Assembly: GCA_047610385.1 (NCBI GenBank) | Contig: JBLGAC010000005.1 | Coordinates: 1-64,000 of the forward strand | Source of the DNA: JBOCEF01 sp047610385 | Lineage (GTDB): Bacteria > Pseudomonadota > Alphaproteobacteria > Rhodobacterales > Rhodobacteraceae | Direction: 5' to 3' | Length of the DNA stretch: 64,000 nt | In this document: positions 26,113 to 35,978 of the stretch, piece after piece | Position numbering within the stretch: the first letter of the stretch is position 1 | How the letters are laid out: each line of letters begins with the position of its first letter | Made by a program: the position numbers and the translations under genes | Notes under the pieces: generated by a model | The model's input: only the letters and a program-made list of their open reading frames with translations | Databases searched by the model: none | Told to the model about the DNA's origin: nothing

Positions 26113-26739
26113 ATGATCAAATTTCTCGCCGCCGCTCTGCTCGCTTTGGCCACCGCCACACCCGCCGCCGCCTTGACCGTGTCCACCCTCGCGGACCGAG
26201 ATTCAACCGCCTTCTCATGGGGGCTGCCGGACACGGCGGCTTACGGCCAGACATTTTCCTTGGCCGGTGCCGAAAACATCACCGACTTCACCTTCGTGAT
26301 CAACGATGGTGGCACGTCGATTTCCTATGACAGCTTCATCTTTGGCTGGGACGGGACCAAAGCCTCCGGGTCCGCGCTGTTCAGCGGCAGCGGCGCCACC
26401 GCTGGCGTCGCCGCGATGACCGACCATACCACAATCACTGGCGGCGTTGCATTGGGGGCAGGTTCCTATGTGGCGTCCTTTCAGGCCACTTCCAGCGGCC
26501 CATCAAACTGGGGATTTGTCACTTCGTCAGACGTCTATGGCGGCGGCCTGTTCGTTTATCAAAACAATAGCGGCGACGTGGGCCAGTTGACCACGTCATC
26601 CTGGACCCCGAACCATCAGGGCACCGGTTTTGATCTGGCGTTCGAGATCAACGCCACCCCAGTGCCCCTGCCCGCCGCCGCGCCGATGCTGCTGGCCGGT
26701 CCGGGCGGCTTGCTCATGCTGCGTCGCCGCAAGGGCTGA
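26113..26739 (+). CDS. VPLPA-CTERM sorted surface protein (1 of 3)
   Basis: The 208-residue product has a signal peptide (MIKFLAAALLALATATPAAA) and ends in VPLPAAAPMLLAGPGGLLML followed by RRRKG: a VPLPA motif, a transmembrane segment and a basic cluster, the tripartite signal of exosortase-processed proteins in Rhodobacterales. The body is Ser/Gly/Thr-rich beta-type sequence with no recognised domain. The upstream 60 bases are AT-rich (likely promoter). ATG 26113 is preferred to TTG 26101 because it directly begins the signal peptide. Confidence 0.82.
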   Translation: MIKFLAAALLALATATPAAALTVSTLADRDSTAFSWGLPDTAAYGQTFSLAGAENITDFTFVINDGGTSISYDSFIFGWDGTKASGSALFSGSGATAGVAAMTDHTTITGGVALGAGSYVASFQATSSGPSNWGFVTSSDVYGGGLFVYQNNSGDVGQLTTSSWTPNHQGTGFDLAFEINATPVPLPAAAPMLLAGPGGLLMLRRRKG

Positions 26740-26756
26740 TCGCCGGGTCACGCATC

Positions 26757-26789
26757 GCGAACGGGCGGTCAGGCAGGCCGCCCGTTCGC
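26757..26789. terminator. hairpin after the VPLPA protein gene
   Basis: GCGAACGGGCGG pairs perfectly with CCGCCCGTTCGC across a 9-base loop, 18 bases after the stop codon. There is no T-run, so termination may be inefficient or the hairpin may protect the 3' end. Confidence 0.55.
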
Positions 26790-26954
26790 ATGTGCAATGC
26801 GCGCCCAAGCGCACCGGCTATGCGCCGCCTTGTTCAGCCCCCCGGTCGCGCCGATACCCGCGCGGGACAGATAGGGACAGCCATTGCCCCGACCGCGTGC
26901 ATGCGGTCCCACATGTCCGCGCAGCGCGGCAGCATTTGCGTCGCGCAACAGCCG

Positions 26955-27386
26955 TCAGTTGCTGCCAAGCATCCGCCACCCGTCATCATCGCGTCTCAGA
27001 TAAACGATCCGCCGCTTGCCCTCAGCGGGAAGGTGCGCGCACGGGCCTTCAAGGAACCGTGCGCGGAACACGCCCGGCGGCACGTCGCCTTTCAGGACCT
27101 CGGTGGCGTCAATGTCCAGATCCCGATCCGTCGGCGGGGTCAGGAACGCAGTCAGCATGGCGGCGTTCGCCCCCCCAACCTCCTGCGCACCAGCCGGGAT
27201 CGCGGGGGGGGCGGGCTGCTCCGTTGGCGCAATGACGGTGATGCGGGCGACCACGATGGCGTCGGCGTCGCGCGCCAGCGTTTCGGCGCGGGCCGGATCA
27301 TCAACGCAGGTCAGCGCAGATGCAGCCGCGCCCGGCAGCAGCAGCATGGCGGCAAGCAGGGCCGCGCGGGGGGATAGATTGGGCAT
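26955..27386 (-). CDS. hypothetical secreted protein, possibly NTR/TIMP-like
   Basis: The 143-residue protein has a signal peptide (LLAAMLLLPGAAASA) followed by LTCVDDPARAETLARDADAI and VVARITVIAP, then EVLKGDVPPGVFRARFLEGP and CAHLPAEGKRRIVYLRRDDDG. The order (N-terminal Cys, 'ADAIVVARI', 'EVLKG', 'GPC', 'YL') recalls the bacterial NTR/TIMP-like beta-barrel family, but with fewer cysteines. No neighbour suggests a function. Confidence 0.6.
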   Translation of the reverse strand: MPNLSPRAALLAAMLLLPGAAASALTCVDDPARAETLARDADAIVVARITVIAPTEQPAPPAIPAGAQEVGGANAAMLTAFLTPPTDRDLDIDATEVLKGDVPPGVFRARFLEGPCAHLPAEGKRRIVYLRRDDDGWRMLGSN

Positions 27387-27471
27387 GGAACGTCCTGCCT
27401 TGTCAGATCATGAACACTCCACATGGGAAGCGCCGGTGCCCATGTCCAGATCGCGTGCCCCGGAAGGGGTT

Positions 27472-28125
27472 TTAGAACAGCACGTCCTGCCCGTCTTCGG
27501 GGGGTATGTCGTCCTCATCCAGCTGCCCCGGCGCGTCTGGCAGGGGGCGGTTGTCAAGCAACCCCGCATCGCGCAATTCTTGGACGCCCGGCAGATCGCG
27601 GGTTGAGGCTAGGCCGAAATGGTCAAGAAAATCAGCCGTCACCACAAACGTCACCGGGCGGCCCGGGGTCATGCGGCGGCGGCCCAGCGCGATCCAGCCG
27701 CGTTCCATCAACAGATCAATGGTGCCTTTGGACACGGCGACGCCGCGGATGTCTTCGATCTCAGCCCGGGTGGCGGGCTGGTGATAGGCGATGATCGCAA
27801 GGGTTTCGGTGGCAGCGCGTGACAGGGGGCGGGTTTCAATGGCCTCACGGGTCATCAGCCAGCCCAGATCGGCGGCAGTGCGAAAGGCATAGGCGCCCCC
27901 CGATTTCTCCAACCGCACGCCGCGCCCGTCATAGCGGCGCAGCAACAGCGCCAGTGCCTGTTTGACGTTGCTGCCTTCGGGCATGCGGCGGGTCAGGTCA
28001 GCCTCAGTCATCGGGTCGGCGGCGGCGAACAGCAGCGCTTCGATCATCCGCTCCTGCTCCGCAATCGGGGGGGCGTCGAACAGCGAGGCGAATGGGTCGA
28101 GAGGCGCCGACGGCGTCCGGCTCAC
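27472..28125 (-). CDS. scpB: segregation and condensation protein B
   Basis: The 217-residue ScpB has the two winged-helix layout: IEALLFAAADPMTEADLTRR at the N-terminus, then RPLSRAATETLAIIAYHQPA followed by TRAEIEDIRGV and IALGRRRMTPGRPVTFVVT. With ScpA and Smc it compacts and segregates the chromosome. It starts with GTG at 28125, whose GTGA overlap with the scpA stop couples their translation. The C-terminal tail is acidic (LDEDDIPPEDGQDVLF). Confidence 0.95.
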   Translation of the reverse strand: MSRTPSAPLDPFASLFDAPPIAEQERMIEALLFAAADPMTEADLTRRMPEGSNVKQALALLLRRYDGRGVRLEKSGGAYAFRTAADLGWLMTREAIETRPLSRAATETLAIIAYHQPATRAEIEDIRGVAVSKGTIDLLMERGWIALGRRRMTPGRPVTFVVTADFLDHFGLASTRDLPGVQELRDAGLLDNRPLPDAPGQLDEDDIPPEDGQDVLF

Positions 28126-28970
28126 AGGTGGTCCCCGACCGGGCCCTGGGCAGGGCGGCCCCCGGGGATCGCGCGCATGGAAATTTCGCCGAACGCCTCA
28201 GCCTGGCGCAATTCAACCTCGCCGCTTTTGGCCATTTCCAGCGTGGCGGCAAAGGTGGCGGCGATGGCGCTGCGGCGTTTTCTGGGATCGGCGCGCCATG
28301 CGATGGGCAAATAGGTCAGCAGATCGCGCCATTCCACCGCGATGCCCATAAGGCTGCGCAGCCGCACCAGCGCCTGTTCCATGGAATACACCGGTTCGCG
28401 GCGAATGTGCAGCGGCTCATAATCGGCGCGTGTGCGGATGCGGGCATAGGCGCGCATCAGGTCGATCAGCCCGGCATCGTATTGCACCCGGCGGCGCAGC
28501 ATCATCGGTTCGGGCGCGCCGCGGGCGAAACGGTCCTGCCCCAGCACATCGCGGGCCATCAGGCGGGCTGAGACGCGGCGCATCGCCTCCAGCCGTTCAA
28601 GCTGAAATGCGAGGCGGTCGGCGAGGTCTTCGGCGCTCGGCCCATCGGCTTGGGGTTCGGGCGGCAACAGCAGACGTGATTTGAGGTAGGCAAGCCACGC
28701 CGCCATCACCAGATAATCAGCGGCCAGTTCAATGCGCTGCGATTTCGCGGCGTCCACGAACACCAAAAACTGTTCGGCCAGTTGCAGGATTGAGATCCGC
28801 CGCAAGTCCACCTTTTGCGTCCGCGCCAGCGCCAGCAGCGCATCCAACGGCCCTTCGAACCCGTCCACATCCACCACAAGGGCCGCGGCCTGCTTGCGCG
28901 CCGCGGGCGTAAGCGCGCCCTGACGGCCATCGGGAGCGTCAAAGACCGGCCGAGGGAAGCCCTCAGACAT
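28122..28970 (-). CDS. scpA: segregation and condensation protein A
   Basis: The 282-residue kleisin has VDGFEGPLDALLALARTQKV, DLRRISILQLAEQFL, ADYLVMAAWLAYLKSRLLLP (canonical ScpA core) and a C-terminal winged-helix segment SAIAATFAATLEMAKSGEVE. Start 28970 (MSEGF) overlaps the nagZ stop by 8 bases; an ATG three codons earlier is also possible. Part of the overlapping SPOR-nagZ-scpA-scpB operon. Confidence 0.95.
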   Translation of the reverse strand: MSEGFPRPVFDAPDGRQGALTPAARKQAAALVVDVDGFEGPLDALLALARTQKVDLRRISILQLAEQFLVFVDAAKSQRIELAADYLVMAAWLAYLKSRLLLPPEPQADGPSAEDLADRLAFQLERLEAMRRVSARLMARDVLGQDRFARGAPEPMMLRRRVQYDAGLIDLMRAYARIRTRADYEPLHIRREPVYSMEQALVRLRSLMGIAVEWRDLLTYLPIAWRADPRKRRSAIAATFAATLEMAKSGEVELRQAEAFGEISMRAIPGGRPAQGPVGDHL

Positions 28971-29985
28971 CAGGCGCATCGCCGATCAGATAGGCGTGGC
29001 GGCGGGTCAGTTCGTCGACATCGCAGGGCGCGGGGGCGCAGCGGGCATGCTCCGCCGCGCGGGCACGCGACAGCGCCGGGCCGGTCAGGCGGGGCGTGCC
29101 GGTCATCACCGCGACCATCTCTCTCATGTTGCCAGAACAGTGCAGACCGATGTCGCAGCCCGCGGTGAACGACGTCTCAGCCCGGTGGCGGAAATCGCCC
29201 GTTAGCGCGCCCATGCCCAGATCGTCGGTCATCAGCAAGCCGTGGAACCCGATATCACCGCGGATCGCGTCGATGCAGCGCGCCGAATGGGTGGCGCAAT
29301 TGTCCGCATCAATCGCGGCATAGATCACATGCGCGGTCATCATCATCGGCAGATGCGCCAGCGCGCGGAACGGGGTGAAATCAACCTCACGCAGCTGGGA
29401 CAGCCGGGCGTTGACCCGCGGCAGCTCCGCGTGGCTGTCCACCAGCGCGCGGCCATGACCGGGCACATGCTTGACCACGGGAAGCACGCCGCCCTCCATC
29501 AGCGCCTCGGCAATCAAGGCACCGCGGCGGGCGACCAGACCGGGGTCCGCGCCCAGCGCGCGGGTGGTGATGATGGCGTCGGCGCCGGGCGCGATCACGT
29601 CCACCATTGGCATGCAGTTCACATCAATGCCCAGATCGTGCAGTTCCGCCGCGATCAGCCGAAAGCGGGCGCGCAGGGCAACGTGGATGTTCGCCTCAGG
29701 GATATCGCGGGCCAGCAGGTCCGACATCCACGGCCAGGTCCGCCAATGGGGGGCTTTCAGGCGCGCGACCCGCCCACCTTCTTGGTCGATCAGCACCGGG
29801 GCATCACGGCCCACGGCGGCGCGCAGATTCTGGACCAGCGCCTTGACCTGCGCGGGATTGTCCACGTTGCGCGCGAACAGGATAAAGCCCCACGGGTCCG
29901 CATCGCGAAAGAACGCGGTTTCGTCCGCGCTCAGCGTCAGCCCCGCACAGCCGAAAATCGCCGCAGAGGCACCGGTCAGCGTCAT
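28963..29985 (-). CDS. nagZ: beta-N-acetylhexosaminidase (NagZ, GH3)
   Basis: The 340-residue glycosidase cleaves GlcNAc from anhydromuropeptides in cell-wall recycling. It shows GFILFARNVDNPAQV, PVLIDQEGGRVARLK, the catalytic motif KHVPGHGRALVDSHAELP (His of the acid/base dyad) and the nucleophile Asp in LLMTDDLGMGAL. The start at 29985 overlaps the SPOR gene stop by 4 bases; 63 upstream open codons lie inside that gene and are not NagZ. Confidence 0.95.
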   Translation of the reverse strand: MTLTGASAAIFGCAGLTLSADETAFFRDADPWGFILFARNVDNPAQVKALVQNLRAAVGRDAPVLIDQEGGRVARLKAPHWRTWPWMSDLLARDIPEANIHVALRARFRLIAAELHDLGIDVNCMPMVDVIAPGADAIITTRALGADPGLVARRGALIAEALMEGGVLPVVKHVPGHGRALVDSHAELPRVNARLSQLREVDFTPFRALAHLPMMMTAHVIYAAIDADNCATHSARCIDAIRGDIGFHGLLMTDDLGMGALTGDFRHRAETSFTAGCDIGLHCSGNMREMVAVMTGTPRLTGPALSRARAAEHARCAPAPCDVDELTRRHAYLIGDAPDV

Positions 29986-30932
29986 TTCACCTTCACCGGG
30001 TTGCACGCATCGCCGCGCGCCTTCAGCGCTTCGCACAGATTGCGCGCGGCATCGAGCGATTCCAGTGGCCCCACCCGCAGACGATACAGCGTGCGGCCCC
30101 CCGATTTGACGGTGGTGACGGCGTGGACATGGCCGCGCATCAGGTCTTCGTTGCGGCGCAGTTGGCGGGCCCATTGGCTTTCAGCCACATCCACGGAATT
30201 ATACGCGCCCAGCTGCACCGCCGGATCGCCCAGCGACAGGGTCTTGGGCGCGGCAGTGGCGGCAAGTTCAGTCGCAGCAGCGGCGGCGGCGGCAGTTGCC
30301 ACCCGGACCGCAGGATCAGGGCGCGCAGGCGACATCGGGGCGGCCCGCGGCGCGGCGGTGCCCGCATCTGGCGGGTCCACCGGGTCGGCGGGCGAAAGCG
30401 GTTCGGGCACCCCAACCGGCGCATCGGCGACCGCAATCGCGGCCAGCGCGTCGATCTGGGCGGCGGCTTGGCGGTCGGCCTCACGCTCCGCCACAGCGCG
30501 TGCGGTGGCTTGGGCCTTCAGACGATCGGCGATGCCGGGCACGGCGGGGGTTTCAAACGGCCCGAGGGGCCTGGCCCCCGCCCCTGTTGTCGCAAGACGC
30601 GTGGCGGGCAAGTCCTCAGGCATCGGGCCTTCGGCGGCGGGGGCCAGCGCGACCTCACCTGCATCCGTGCCAGTCAGCATGGAATTGATCGACAGATCAG
30701 TGGTGTCGAGGGTCAGCCCCCCCGGATCGGCAGGACGCCGCTTCATCGGGCCATCAAGGGCCCGCACCACGGGAATGTCGTCGATGTTGCGCGTGGTCAG
30801 ACCCCAGCCCCACCACAGCACAGCACCACCGACCACAAGCGCGGTCAGCGCGCCAAGCGCGGAGGACAGGGTCTTGACGCCGCCGCGCGAGGGGACGGGA
30901 CCAAACCCGCCGCCTGCATGGATTTCCGCCAT
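29982..30932 (-). CDS. SPOR domain cell-division/peptidoglycan-binding protein
   Basis: The 316-residue protein has a single N-terminal membrane segment (LGALTALVVGGAVLWWGWGL), a long Ala/Pro-rich periplasmic linker and a C-terminal SPOR domain (about 238-316: VQLGAYNSVDVAESQWARQL ... YRLRVGPLESLDAARNLC). SPOR domains bind denuded septal glycans. It lies between argS and nagZ, the usual order in Rhodobacteraceae, and overlaps nagZ. Confidence 0.9.
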   Translation of the reverse strand: MAEIHAGGGFGPVPSRGGVKTLSSALGALTALVVGGAVLWWGWGLTTRNIDDIPVVRALDGPMKRRPADPGGLTLDTTDLSINSMLTGTDAGEVALAPAAEGPMPEDLPATRLATTGAGARPLGPFETPAVPGIADRLKAQATARAVAEREADRQAAAQIDALAAIAVADAPVGVPEPLSPADPVDPPDAGTAAPRAAPMSPARPDPAVRVATAAAAAAATELAATAAPKTLSLGDPAVQLGAYNSVDVAESQWARQLRRNEDLMRGHVHAVTTVKSGGRTLYRLRVGPLESLDAARNLCEALKARGDACNPVKVK

Positions 30933-31004
30933 CGGGCCGCCTGTGATTTCGGGCGCCCCGAATGTAGGGCGCGATGCTGCTCGGGCCCCGAAACCTTGTG
31001 CGCT

Positions 31005-32744
31005 TCAGCGCATCTCGTGAAGCGGGGTCACGCCAAGGATACCAAGACCGGCTGAAATGACAACCGCCACGGCCTCAACCATCGCCAGACGGTCCATATT
31101 GCCGGTTGGATCGCCTTCTTGCACATAGCGCAGGGCGGGTTCGTCCTTGCCGCGATTCCAATGGGCGTGAAAGTCGCTGGCCAATTCGTGCAGGTAAAAC
31201 GCGATCCGGTGCGGTTCCTGATGCAGCGCTGCGCTTTCGACCATGCGCGGCCATTCGGCCAGCTTGCGCATCAGTTCAATCTGCGCCGGGTGGGTCAGGC
31301 TGGACAGATCCGCCGCGGCCAGCGCCGACAGATCAGCGCCCGCCGCCACCCCGGTGCGCAGCACGGATTTGGCGCGGGCATGGGCGTACTGGACATAGAA
31401 AACCGGGTTGTCCTTGGATTGCTCCAAGGCCTTGGCGAAATCAAAGTCGAGCGGCGCGTCGTTCTTGCGCATCAGCATGGTGAAGCGGGCAACATCGGGC
31501 CCGACCTCATCCACCACATCGCGCAGGGTGACAAAGGTGCCGGCGCGCTTGGACATCTTGAACGGCTCACCGTTTTTATAGAGCTTAACCAGTTGGCACA
31601 GCTTGATTTCCAGCGGCACCTTGCGGTCGGACAGCGCGCTGACAGCGGCCTTCATGCGCTTGACGTAGCCGCCATGATCGGCGCCGAACACGTCGATCAG
31701 CAGATCATAGCCGCGCTGCACCTTGTCGTAGTGATAGGCGATGTCGGGCGCGAAATAGGTCCATGATCCGTCAGATTTCTTGATCGGCCGGTCCACATCG
31801 TCGCCAAATTCGGTGGATTTGAACAGGGTCTGGGGCCGCGCCTCCCAATCCTCGGGCAGCTTGCCCTTGGGGGGCGGCAGCGTGCCGACATAGATCAGGC
31901 CCCGGTCTTCCAGCGATTTCAGCGCCTTTTCGATCAGCCCGGTGCCATACAGCGCCTTTTCCGAGAAAAAGTGATCCATGGTCACGCGCAGACCCGCAAG
32001 ATCAGCGCGGATCATGTCCATCATCATTTCGGTGGCGATCACGCGCACCTCAGCCAGCCAGTCTTCCTCAGGCTTATTCAGCAGCGTGTCGCCGAACTGG
32101 TCCTTCAGCGCCTGCCCCACGGGGATCAGATAATCGCCGGGATACAGACCTTCGGCGATCTCAGGCTCCAGCCCATGGACCTCGCGGTACCGCTCATAGG
32201 CTGAGCGCGCGAGCACATCGACCTGCGCGCCGCCATCGTTGATGTAATATTCGCGCGTCACATCCCAGCCCGCGAAATCCAACAGCCCCGCCAGCGCATC
32301 GCCGAACACCGCGCCGCGGGCATGGCCGACATGCAAGGGGCCGGTGGGGTTGGCGGAGACATATTCCACGTTCACCCGGCGACCGGCGCCCATGGTTGAC
32401 CGCCCGTAATCCGTGCCCGCCACCAGCGCCGCCCGCGCAGCCCCGGCCCAGACCGACGGTTGCAGGCGAATGTTGATAAAGCCGGGACCGGCGATTTCAA
32501 CCTCAGTGACCCGCGGATCGGCGGACAGCAGCGGGGCCAGCGCCTCAGCAATCTCACGCGGCTTTTTCTTTGCCGCCTTGGCCAGCACCATCGCCGCATT
32601 GGTCGCCATGTCGCCATGGGCCGCCTCGCGGGTCGGCTCCACGGTGATGTTGGTCAGGTCCAACCCGTCGGGCAGCGCGCCTTCGGCGCCCAGGGCGGTG
32701 ATGCTGTCGGCGACAAGCGCACGGATATCGGCAAAGAGGTTCAT
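31005..32744 (-). CDS. argS: arginyl-tRNA synthetase
   Basis: The 579-residue class I synthetase has the N-terminal Add1 domain, the HIGH-type motif HVGH in [32 protein letters not shown], the KMSKR motif in [11 protein letters not shown] and the C-terminal anticodon-binding helical bundle ([13 protein letters not shown] onward). Confidence 0.97.
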   Translation of the reverse strand: MNLFADIRALVADSITALGAEGALPDGLDLTNITVEPTREAAHGDMATNAAMVLAKAAKKKPREIAEALAPLLSADPRVTEVEIAGPGFINIRLQPSVWAGAARAALVAGTDYGRSTMGAGRRVNVEYVSANPTGPLHVGHARGAVFGDALAGLLDFAGWDVTREYYINDGGAQVDVLARSAYERYREVHGLEPEIAEGLYPGDYLIPVGQALKDQFGDTLLNKPEEDWLAEVRVIATEMMMDMIRADLAGLRVTMDHFFSEKALYGTGLIEKALKSLEDRGLIYVGTLPPPKGKLPEDWEARPQTLFKSTEFGDDVDRPIKKSDGSWTYFAPDIAYHYDKVQRGYDLLIDVFGADHGGYVKRMKAAVSALSDRKVPLEIKLCQLVKLYKNGEPFKMSKRAGTFVTLRDVVDEVGPDVARFTMLMRKNDAPLDFDFAKALEQSKDNPVFYVQYAHARAKSVLRTGVAAGADLSALAAADLSSLTHPAQIELMRKLAEWPRMVESAALHQEPHRIAFYLHELASDFHAHWNRGKDEPALRYVQEGDPTGNMDRLAMVEAVAVVISAGLGILGVTPLHEMR

Positions 32745-32905
32745 GAAGGGCGGCCTTGGGTCAGGGCGTGATCGGCAGGATCGACGGGCGGCAAGCGCTG
32801 ACGTGTATCATTTGGGCGCGCGCGGTCAACGCGGCAGGGCGCCCCTCGGGGCTCTCGCCCAGGGCAGACCGTTGCGCAACCTTGCGTCGCCCCCCCGGCA
32901 GGGGG

Positions 32906-34096
32906 TCAGCCCCGCGCCATCGGGTCGGTCAAGTGCTGGTGTTCGGTCAGCGCGAAACGGTCAGTCATCCCGGCGATGTAGTCAGCGACCAGACGGGCGC
33001 GGGCGGCTTCATCAGGCTCGGCCTGCGCCTGCTGGCGCCAATCGTCGGGCAGCACGCCGGGGCTGTCCATGAAGATCGCGAACAGCTCCTTGACCACAAA
33101 TGCAGCCTTGCGGCGCATCCGGGCGACTTTCCAGTGGCGGTACATACGGGCGAACAGGAACGCGCGCAATTCGTTCAGATCGGCCCACATCTGCGGCGAA
33201 AACCGGATCACCGGGGCGGGCAGCGCCCGCAACGCCTCAGGGCTTTGGGGCGCAAGGTCCGCAAGGGCGGCGGCAGAGGTGGTCAGCACATCCTCCACCA
33301 TCGCGCCAAACACCCGGCGCAGGGCCTCATGCTGCCTGCGCTGGGCATCAAGGCCGGGGTGCTTTGCGTCCACCGCATCAAAACAAGGGCCAACGATGGG
33401 CAGTTGCCGGATCTCATCCACCGTGAACAACCCGGCGCGCAGCCCGTCGTCAAGATCGTGGTGGTTATACGCGATGTCGTCCGACAGCGCCGCGGCCTGC
33501 GCCTCAGCGCTCGCATATGTGTGCAGTTCCAGATCATGGGCTGCGTTGTAATCGGCCAATGTGCAGTGCAGGCGCGCGCGGTCAGCGCCAAGGCCGGGCA
33601 GCAGCGGGCCATTATGCTTGGCGATGCCTTCCAGCGTCTCCCATGTCAGGTTCAGCCCGTCGAAATCGGCGTAGCGGGTTTCCAACTCAGTCACGATGCG
33701 CAGCGCCTGCGCGTTGTGGTCAAACCCGCCATAGGGGGCCATGCAGTCGTGCAGCGCGTCCTCTCCCGTATGGCCAAACGGGGTGTGGCCCAAATCATGG
33801 GCCAGCGCGACGGCCTCAGCCAGATCTTCGTTCAGGCCCAACGTGCGCGACAGTGTGCGCGCAACCTGCGCCACCTCGATGGAGTGCGTGAGGCGGGTGC
33901 GGTAATAATCGCCCTCATGCTCCACAAACACCTGAGTCTTGTGCTTGAGCCGCCGAAACGCCGAGGAATGGATGATCCGGTCGCGATCGCGCTGAAAACA
34001 TGACCGATGCGCGCTTTCACCCTCAGGAAACAGGCGGCCGCGGCTGTGATCGGCGCGCAGGGCATAGCGGGCATGACCGGGGTTCGACATGGGCAT
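32906..34096 (-). CDS. dgt: dGTPase-like deoxynucleotide triphosphohydrolase
   Basis: The 396-residue HD-domain protein has FRRLKHKTQVFVEHEGDYYR, THSIEVAQVAR (first His), the HD pair in AVALAHDLGHTPFGHTGE and a downstream GGFDHNAQALRIV, matching the dGTPase type 2 family. It likely hydrolyses dNTPs to nucleosides plus triphosphate, controlling pools alongside dcd. Start 34096 has AGAAGG 6 bases upstream; it is divergent from the Fe-S carrier with an 86-bp gap. Confidence 0.92.
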   Translation of the reverse strand: MPMSNPGHARYALRADHSRGRLFPEGESAHRSCFQRDRDRIIHSSAFRRLKHKTQVFVEHEGDYYRTRLTHSIEVAQVARTLSRTLGLNEDLAEAVALAHDLGHTPFGHTGEDALHDCMAPYGGFDHNAQALRIVTELETRYADFDGLNLTWETLEGIAKHNGPLLPGLGADRARLHCTLADYNAAHDLELHTYASAEAQAAALSDDIAYNHHDLDDGLRAGLFTVDEIRQLPIVGPCFDAVDAKHPGLDAQRRQHEALRRVFGAMVEDVLTTSAAALADLAPQSPEALRALPAPVIRFSPQMWADLNELRAFLFARMYRHWKVARMRRKAAFVVKELFAIFMDSPGVLPDDWRQQAQAEPDEAARARLVADYIAGMTDRFALTEHQHLTDPMARG

Positions 34097-34182
34097 TGCG
34101 CGCCTTCTCTTGCCGCCGGGGGGGGCCCGGCTTACATTGCTATTTAACTCCCTTACCCCGATTGAAAGGCCCCGGCAAACCG

Positions 34183-34518
34183 ATGGAACTTTCCTTGCCG
34201 CCCAAAGTGACCGACCGCGCCTTCGCACGCCTGTCGGAAATAGCCGAGGCTGAGGGCACCCCGCGCTGTCTGCGGGTGGCCGTGGACGGGGGCGGATGCT
34301 CAGGCTTTCAGTACGACATCCGGCTTGAGGACGCGCCCGAGACCGACGATCTGGTGCTGGCCAAGGGCGAGCATCGCGTGCTGGTCGATCCGGTCAGCCT
34401 GCCGTTCCTGTCCGGCGCAGTGATCGATTTCTCGGACGCGCTGATTGGCGCGCGCTTTGTGGTCGAAAACCCCAACGCGACATCTTCGTGCGGCTGCGGC
34501 ACCAGCTTTTCTATGTAA
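34183..34518 (+). CDS. erpA: A-type iron-sulfur cluster carrier (ErpA/IscA family)
   Basis: The 111-residue protein has the three A-type cysteines: one in GGGCSGFQYDI and two in the C-terminal CGCG. It delivers Fe-S clusters to apo-enzymes. The start at 34183 follows GAAAGGCC; the frame upstream overlaps dgt on the other strand. The erpA name is chosen over iscA/sufA on general similarity only. A repeated AT-rich hairpin follows 23 bases after the stop. Confidence 0.9.
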   Translation: MELSLPPKVTDRAFARLSEIAEAEGTPRCLRVAVDGGGCSGFQYDIRLEDAPETDDLVLAKGEHRVLVDPVSLPFLSGAVIDFSDALIGARFVVENPNATSSCGCGTSFSM

Positions 34519-34540
34519 GCGCCGTCTGGCGGGCCGGGCG

Positions 34541-34563
34541 CAGATTATTCGCAGAATAATCTG
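34541..34563. repeat. AT-rich hairpin repeat, copy 1
   Basis: Arms CAGATTATTC and GAATAATCTG (10 bp, perfect) around a GCA loop, 23 bases after the erpA stop. A 29-base stretch (34536-34564) recurs exactly at 38589-38617. Confidence 0.85.
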
Positions 34564-34712
34564 GGTTGCACGGGGTGCGATGATGCGCGTTATCGCGAAC
34601 CCGCGCGCCAAAAGCGGTTGCCAATCGGCGCGCCCTGCGCTTCCCTGCCGCGCATTCGACGCGTCGCGGCCCCGCGCCCGGCCCACCCCGCCGCACTGAG
34701 GGAGACAACCCC

Positions 34713-35825
34713 ATGAGAACCCGCGCCGCCGTGGCCTTTCAGGCTGGCAAACCGCTTGAAGTCATCGACGTTGAACTGGACGGCCCCCGCGCTGGCGAAG
34801 TGCTGGTTGAAATCATGGCCACCGGGCTGTGCCACACCGATGATTTCACCCTGTCGGGCGACGACCCTGAGGGGATCTTTCCCGCGATTCTCGGCCATGA
34901 AGGCGCTGGCATCGTGCGTGAGGTCGGCGCTCGCGTCACCTCAGTGAAGCCCGGCGATCATGTGATCCCGCTTTACACGCCTGAGTGCCGCCAGTGCGAC
35001 TATTGCCTGTCGGGCAAGACCAACCTGTGCCAGGCGATCCGCGAAACCCAAGGCAAGGGGCTGATGCCGGACGGCACCTCACGGTTCAAGACGCTCGATG
35101 GCGATGTGATCCATCACTATATGGGCTGCTCGACCTTTTCGAACTTCACCGTGCTGCCTGAGATCGCAGTGGCGAAGATCCGCAAAGACGCACCGTTCGA
35201 CATGGCCTGCTATATCGGCTGCGGCGTGACCACCGGCATTGGCGCTGTGATCCACACCGCCAAGGTCGAAATCGGATCGCGCGCCATTGTCTTCGGGCTG
35301 GGGGGCATCGGCCTCAACGTTGTGCAGGGGCTGCGTCTGGCGGGCTGCGACCAGATTGTTGGCGTTGACCTCAACCCCGGCAAGGTTCCCATGGCGACCC
35401 GCTTTGGCATGACCGATTTCGTGAATCCGTCAGAGGTTGAGGGCGATCTGGTTCCCTATCTGGTGAACCTGACCAAAGGCGGCGCGGATTACACCTTTGA
35501 CGCCACCGGCAATGTTGGCGTGATGCGCACCGCGCTGGAATGCGCGCACAAGGGCTGGGGCACCTCAGTCATCATCGGGGTCGCGGGCGCGGGCAAGGAA
35601 ATCTCCACCCGGCCGTTCCAGCTGGTGACCGGGCGCAACTGGCGCGGCACGGCGTTCGGCGGCGCGCGCGGGCGCACGGATGTGCCCAAGATCGTGGACT
35701 GGTACATGGAGGGCAAGATCGAGATCGACCCCATGATCACCCACAAGCTGAAGCTTGAGGACATCAACAAGGGCTTCGATCTGATGCACAGCGGCGAATC
35801 GATCCGTTCGGTCGTGGTTTACTGA
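34713..35825 (+). CDS. frmA: S-(hydroxymethyl)glutathione dehydrogenase / class III alcohol dehydrogenase
   Basis: The 370-residue zinc enzyme oxidises S-hydroxymethylglutathione (formaldehyde detoxification). It has GLCHTDDFTLSGDDPEGIFP with the catalytic zinc Cys, GHEGAGIV, structural zinc cysteines in CRQCDYCLSGKTNLC, and NAD-binding GLGGIGLNVVQG. The 3' end SGESIRSVVVY is standard for class III. GGGAGA lies 8-10 bases before the ATG. Its placement a few kb from folate C1 genes fits formaldehyde handling, but no formylglutathione hydrolase gene is next to it. Confidence 0.95.
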   Translation: MRTRAAVAFQAGKPLEVIDVELDGPRAGEVLVEIMATGLCHTDDFTLSGDDPEGIFPAILGHEGAGIVREVGARVTSVKPGDHVIPLYTPECRQCDYCLSGKTNLCQAIRETQGKGLMPDGTSRFKTLDGDVIHHYMGCSTFSNFTVLPEIAVAKIRKDAPFDMACYIGCGVTTGIGAVIHTAKVEIGSRAIVFGLGGIGLNVVQGLRLAGCDQIVGVDLNPGKVPMATRFGMTDFVNPSEVEGDLVPYLVNLTKGGADYTFDATGNVGVMRTALECAHKGWGTSVIIGVAGAGKEISTRPFQLVTGRNWRGTAFGGARGRTDVPKIVDWYMEGKIEIDPMITHKLKLEDINKGFDLMHSGESIRSVVVY

Positions 35826-35867
35826 TCATTGTTGGGGGGCGCGCCGCCGCCGCCCACAAAAAAGTCA

Positions 35868-35893
35868 CGGGTCGCCTCAGGGCGGCCCGTTTT
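35868..35893 (+). terminator. rho-independent terminator after frmA
   Basis: CGGGTCGCC and GGCGGCCCG (one G-U pair) around loop TCAG, followed by TTTT, 43 bases past the stop. Confidence 0.8.
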
Positions 35894-35978
35894 GCGTTCT
35901 ACGCTGGCGTGGCTGGACCGGAGACGCACGGCGTTTCATAGTCGGTCACCCCACGGACACGAACGAAAGAGACGCGCC

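Noticed and set aside
29242..31020. 592-codon plus-strand frame over nagZ and the SPOR gene
   Set aside because: Low-complexity Ala/Ser/Gly sequence antisense to real genes.
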